Assembly: GCA_003576535.1 (NCBI GenBank)
Contig: QXCQ01000235.1
Span: 1-59,404 of the forward strand
DNA: 59,404 nucleotides
Direction of reading: 5' to 3'
Source: Nakamurella silvestris
Lineage (GTDB): Bacteria; Actinomycetota; Actinomycetes; Mycobacteriales; Nakamurellaceae
In this document: one piece after another, positions 56,600 to 59,404 of the stretch
Layout of the letters: the number at the start of each line of letters is the position of its first letter
Position numbering within the stretch: position 1 is the first letter of the stretch
Translations under genes and position numbers: made by a program
Notes under the pieces: generated by a model
The model's input: the letters and a program-made list of their open reading frames with translations, nothing else
Told to the model about the DNA's origin: nothing
The model's database searches: none

Positions 56600-56812
56600 A
56601 TGCGACTCTCCACCAGAAATCAGCTTCCCGGTGTGGTCACCGAGGTCAGGATCGGCAGCGTCATGGCGACGGTGAAGGTTCGCCTGGACGGCAGCGACCA
56701 CATCGTCACCGCCTCGATCACCAAGGAGGCCGTGGAGGAACTGGGCCTGGCCGAGGGCACCCCGACCACGGTGCTGGTCAAATCCACCGAAGTGATGCTC
56801 GGCGTCGACTGA
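56600..56812 (+). CDS. TOBE-domain molybdate-binding protein (molbindin)
   Basis: 70 residues, a single Mop/TOBE domain. STRNQLPGVVTEVRIGSVMA, TVKVRLDGSDHIVTASITKE and LAEGTPTTVLVKSTEVML follow the fold of small molybdate- or tungstate-binding proteins that assemble into hexamers. GAGGAAG lies before the ATG. No molybdate transporter or molybdoenzyme gene is in the window. It lies 97 bp before the PucR gene. Confidence 0.9.
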   Translation: MRLSTRNQLPGVVTEVRIGSVMATVKVRLDGSDHIVTASITKEAVEELGLAEGTPTTVLVKSTEVMLGVD

Positions 56813-56821
56813 GCCGCGTTT

Positions 56822-56888
56822 GCCGGTAACCGGCGGGATCTCTGGAAGGATCGCCGACAAGGGGTTTCCGCACATTGCCCGGTACCGG
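56822..56888. promoter_or_regulatory. Pair of similar palindromes before the PucR gene
   Basis: GCCGGT-A-ACCGGC (56822-56834) and CCGGTACCGG (56879-56888) are both perfect palindromes with the shared core CCGGT/ACCGG, 45 bp apart. They are candidate sites for autoregulation. Confidence 0.45.
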
Positions 56889-56908
56889 CAACCGACAGGG
56901 AGAACGTG

Positions 56909-58126
56909 ATGTCCGAGCGGGGAGTCCCCGAGGACACCTTGGCCGCGGTCGCCCGCGGTGGGGCCGATGACGCCGGTGGTCTCGACCCGGCTCTGCTCGG
57001 TGACTTCCTGTCCATCGTGGTCGACGCCGTTGCCGCCGGTCGGTTGCTGACCAGGGTCGACATCTCCCGGTTCGAAGGGGTGGGACGGGACGCGGCCACC
57101 CAGGGCGTGGCCCTGCGCGCCCTGCTCGACCTGTTCCTCTCCGCCGCCTGGCGGTTGTGGGAGCATCTGCCCGAGGTGATGGACGCGGCCGAGGACCCGT
57201 CCGGAGTGGTGCGCGCCGGTCAGGCCGTGCTCCGGGCCGCAGACGACACCGTCGCAGCGCTGACCGAGGGATACCAGCTCGCCCGCCGCGAGCTCGTCCG
57301 GGCCGAAGTCTCGGCCCGCCGGGAGTTCATCGACGACCTGCTGACCGGTAGCCGGGATGTCGCCGGCCTGATCAACCGAGCCGCCGGATTCGGGCTGTCC
57401 TTGCCGGGCCCGCACGCGGTGGCCCTGGTGCGGGCCGACGAGCCGTTCGCCGACCAGAGCGCGCTGACAGCGCTGCTGGAACGGGCGGTCCTGGGCAGCA
57501 AGGCCGATGCCGACGCCCTGGTGGCGACCAAGGACGGTCAGTTGGTGGTGGTGTTCGCCGCCCCCGACCGGCTCGCGGTGAACGAGGTGGTCGACAGCCT
57601 GATCGCCGTGTTGCCGGCCCGACCCGGTGACACCTCGGTCCATCTGCGTCGGGTGGCGCGGGTGGGCAGTTGGCAGATGGGGGTGGGACGGCCGCACACC
57701 GGAGCTGCCGGGGTGCGCGCCTCCTACGACGATGCCCGAGAGGCCCTCGAACTGGGTGCGCGGCTCGGGCGGGACCTGGCGGTGCTCGACGCCACCGAGC
57801 TGCTGGTCTACCGGGTGCTGCTGCGGGATGAACCGGCGATGCGGGAACTCATCGACGCGGTGCTGACTCCGTTGCTGGCGGCCCGGGGTGGCGCGTCACC
57901 CTTGTTGGACACCCTCTTCGAGTACTTCAGCAGTGGTGGGAATTCGGCGGCCACCGCCCGTGCGATGCACCTGTCGGTGCGGGCCGTCACCTACCGCCTC
58001 GCCCGGGTGCACACGCTCACCGGCCACGATCCGGACGATCCGATCCACCGGTTCACCCTGCAGTCGGCAGTCATCGGGGCGCGGTTGTTGGGCTGGCCTG
58101 AAGCCGAACCCGCGTCCGAACGGTAA
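56909..58126 (+). CDS. PucR/CdaR-family transcriptional regulator
   Basis: 405 residues. The last 60 residues are the PucR C-terminal helix-turn-helix (LLDTLFEYFSSGGNSAATAR, AMHLSVRAVTYRLARVHTLT, DPDDPIHRFTLQ). The middle has a GGDEF-like fold typical of CdaR proteins; the N-terminus is a helical sensor region with RREFIDDLLTGS as linker. Family members control purine, sugar-acid or amino-acid use. The neighbour on the left is a molbindin, which may hint at a molybdoenzyme pathway, but this is weak. GGGAGA precedes the ATG; GTG at 56906 is also possible. Confidence 0.9.
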   Translation: MSERGVPEDTLAAVARGGADDAGGLDPALLGDFLSIVVDAVAAGRLLTRVDISRFEGVGRDAATQGVALRALLDLFLSAAWRLWEHLPEVMDAAEDPSGVVRAGQAVLRAADDTVAALTEGYQLARRELVRAEVSARREFIDDLLTGSRDVAGLINRAAGFGLSLPGPHAVALVRADEPFADQSALTALLERAVLGSKADADALVATKDGQLVVVFAAPDRLAVNEVVDSLIAVLPARPGDTSVHLRRVARVGSWQMGVGRPHTGAAGVRASYDDAREALELGARLGRDLAVLDATELLVYRVLLRDEPAMRELIDAVLTPLLAARGGASPLLDTLFEYFSSGGNSAATARAMHLSVRAVTYRLARVHTLTGHDPDDPIHRFTLQSAVIGARLLGWPEAEPASER

Positions 58127-58243
58127 CAAACTGCCGATGGTCGGCAATGTGAACCGGTGTTCTGCGCCTAGTTCTGCTCTAGTCCTTCCGTGTTCGGGCA
58201 GTGCATGCTGGAGAGGTCCATTCCACTGCACTGAGGAGATCGT

Positions 58244-59311
58244 GTGAACGTTCCGTTCTGGGCCTGGGCCGCGTTCGCCGCGGTGGTCCTGGTCATGCTC
58301 ACCATCGACCTGCTCGCCCATCGCGGCGCGCATGTCATCAAATTCAAGGAAGCCGCCATCTGGAGCGGGGTCTGGGTCGGTGTCTCACTGATCTTCGCCG
58401 TCGTCCTGGCGTTGACCCTCGGTGGTGACGCCGCCGTCGACTTCACGACCGCCTGGTTGCTCGAGAAGAGCCTCTCGGTCGACAACCTCTTCGTCTTCGC
58501 CCTGATCTTCGGGTATTTCCAGGTGCCACGCGCCTACCAGCACCGGGTGCTCTTCTACGGTGTCATCGGCGCGCTGGTCTTCCGCGGCATCTTCCTCGCC
58601 CTCGGTGTGGCGATCGTCAGCAAGTTCGCCGCCATCCTCTTCGTCTTCGGCGCCATCCTGATGTACAGCGCCTGGAAGCTGATGAAGGACGCGGACGACA
58701 CCGTAGATCCCGGCAAGAGTTTCGCCGTTCGACTCCTGCGCAAGTTCGTCCCGATCGGCGAGGAGTACCACGGCACCAAGTTCTTCATCAAGGAGGCCGG
58801 CAAACGAGTGGCCACCCCGCTTCTCGCGGTGGTCGTGGCGATCGAGGCCGCTGACCTGGTGTTCGCCGTCGACTCCGTGCCCGCCGTGCTGGCCGTCAGC
58901 GACGAGGCCTTCATCGTCTACACCTCCAACGCCTTCGCCATCCTGGGTCTGCGGGCCCTGTACTTCCTGCTCTCGGGCATGTTGGAGAAGTTCCACTACC
59001 TCGGCAAGGCGTTGGCCTTCATCCTCGCCTTCATCGGGATCAAGCTCTTCCTGCAGGCCGGGCACAAGGTCATCAGCTCCTCCATCCCGGAGATCCCCTC
59101 GCTCGTCAGCCTGGCGGTGATCGTGGTGGCCCTGACCGCGGCCATCGTGTTCAGCCTGGTCAAACCGAAACCCGAGGAGGACGGTGCCGAGGTGTTGGCC
59201 GCCGACGGGGTGGGCAGCCTGGAGTCGGACAGTCCGGGTTCGGACAACAACGGGTCCGGCACCGCCGGTCAGGTGTCCGTCAACAAGGTCGCCGACGAGC
59301 CGACCAAGTAA
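58244..59311 (+). CDS. TerC-family integral membrane protein
   Basis: 355 residues with about nine membrane segments. LLEKSLSVDNLFVFALIFGY and EAADLVFAVDSVPAVLAVSD carry the conserved acids of TerC proteins; FLLSGMLEKFHYLGKALAFI follows. The last 50 residues are a hydrophilic tail. TerC relatives export manganese and are linked to metal loading of secreted enzymes, or to tellurite resistance. The start is GTG at 58244 after GAGGAG. No Mn riboswitch of the yybP-ykoY type was recognised in the 117 bp upstream. Confidence 0.92.
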   Translation: MNVPFWAWAAFAAVVLVMLTIDLLAHRGAHVIKFKEAAIWSGVWVGVSLIFAVVLALTLGGDAAVDFTTAWLLEKSLSVDNLFVFALIFGYFQVPRAYQHRVLFYGVIGALVFRGIFLALGVAIVSKFAAILFVFGAILMYSAWKLMKDADDTVDPGKSFAVRLLRKFVPIGEEYHGTKFFIKEAGKRVATPLLAVVVAIEAADLVFAVDSVPAVLAVSDEAFIVYTSNAFAILGLRALYFLLSGMLEKFHYLGKALAFILAFIGIKLFLQAGHKVISSSIPEIPSLVSLAVIVVALTAAIVFSLVKPKPEEDGAEVLAADGVGSLESDSPGSDNNGSGTAGQVSVNKVADEPTK

Positions 59312-59334
59312 CACGCCTGACCCGCATCACCACT

Positions 59335-59369
59335 GACCGCGCTCCCTTCCGACAATCGCGCTTGCTGCA
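59335..59369. repeat. Partial second copy of the 53506 repeat
   Basis: GACCGCGCTCC followed by TTCCGAC and CGCGCTTGCTGCA matches 53506-53540 at 28 of 35 positions. CTTCCG and CGGAAG around it form a local hairpin. The matching right arm GGAGCGCGGTC is not seen before the window ends. Confidence 0.55.
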
Positions 59370-59404
59370 CGGAAGTTGTCAAGCTGTCTGAGACAGTTTG
59401 GTGT

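Noticed and set aside
58127-58243. Possible manganese riboswitch before the TerC-family gene
   Set aside because: The conserved paired loops of the yybP-ykoY class were not recognised, and the region is only 117 bp long.

Overview
The window is high-GC DNA (roughly two thirds G+C by eye) from an actinobacterium. The signs are a GAF-ANTAR regulator, an F420-dependent-NADP-reductase-family protein, a DtxR/IdeR-type iron box, a LAxTG cell-wall sorting signal, SLH anchoring of a secreted glycosidase, ROK-family sugar control, an ABC sugar transporter without its own ATPase, many short intergenic spaces and several apparently leaderless genes. The genus cannot be settled from the sequence. No rRNA, tRNA, CRISPR array, transposase or phage gene was found. 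About 46 protein genes are supported, plus one nonsense-interrupted gene and two gene remnants.

Layout. 1-4274 (-): a very large secreted glycosidase that runs off the left edge. 4796-6577 (-): a GAF-ANTAR regulator and a GlxA-type regulator. 6630-11609: YjeH-like amino-acid permease, XRE-cupin regulator, His-rich methyltransferase, MFS exporter, SRPBCC protein. 12075-16709 (+): a secreted mosaic protein (alpha/beta-hydrolase, beta-helix, Ig-like repeats). 16868-18342 (-): ECF sigma factor with a coupled membrane partner. 18473-20815: 2,2-dialkylglycine decarboxylase (dgdA) with a divergent LysR gene. 20838-23951: a two-gene operon (NADP-binding protein, DODA-type dioxygenase) divergent from a MarR gene, then an AraC gene. 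24053-28212 (+): a four-gene ferric-siderophore ABC operon behind an IdeR-like box. 28288-36056: efflux and stress genes (three TetR, two MFS, a tautomerase, a LAxTG surface protein), with clear operator palindromes.

36367-49525 is an N-acetylglucosamine/chitin-oligomer locus: nagA, ROK kinase, ROK repressor, sugar-binding lipoprotein, two permeases, an SLH-anchored GH20 hexosaminidase and nagB. Together they would free GlcNAc at the cell surface, import it, phosphorylate it, deacetylate it and deaminate it to fructose-6-phosphate; the transport ATPase must be encoded elsewhere. 49721-53477 holds an ATP-grasp protein, an AraC regulator and a DipZ-like CcdA-thioredoxin fusion. 53478-54352 is a decay zone with remnants of a PIN-domain toxin and a phosphotransferase-like gene. 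54353-56491 is an OatA-like acyltransferase broken by one in-frame amber codon. 56600-59311 has a molbindin, a PucR regulator and a TerC-family membrane protein.

The most unusual structure is non-coding: three copies of a roughly 68-70 bp nested double palindrome at gene ends, a tandem array of five stem-loops behind nagB, and a second repeat family whose copy at 53506 cuts into the toxin remnant.
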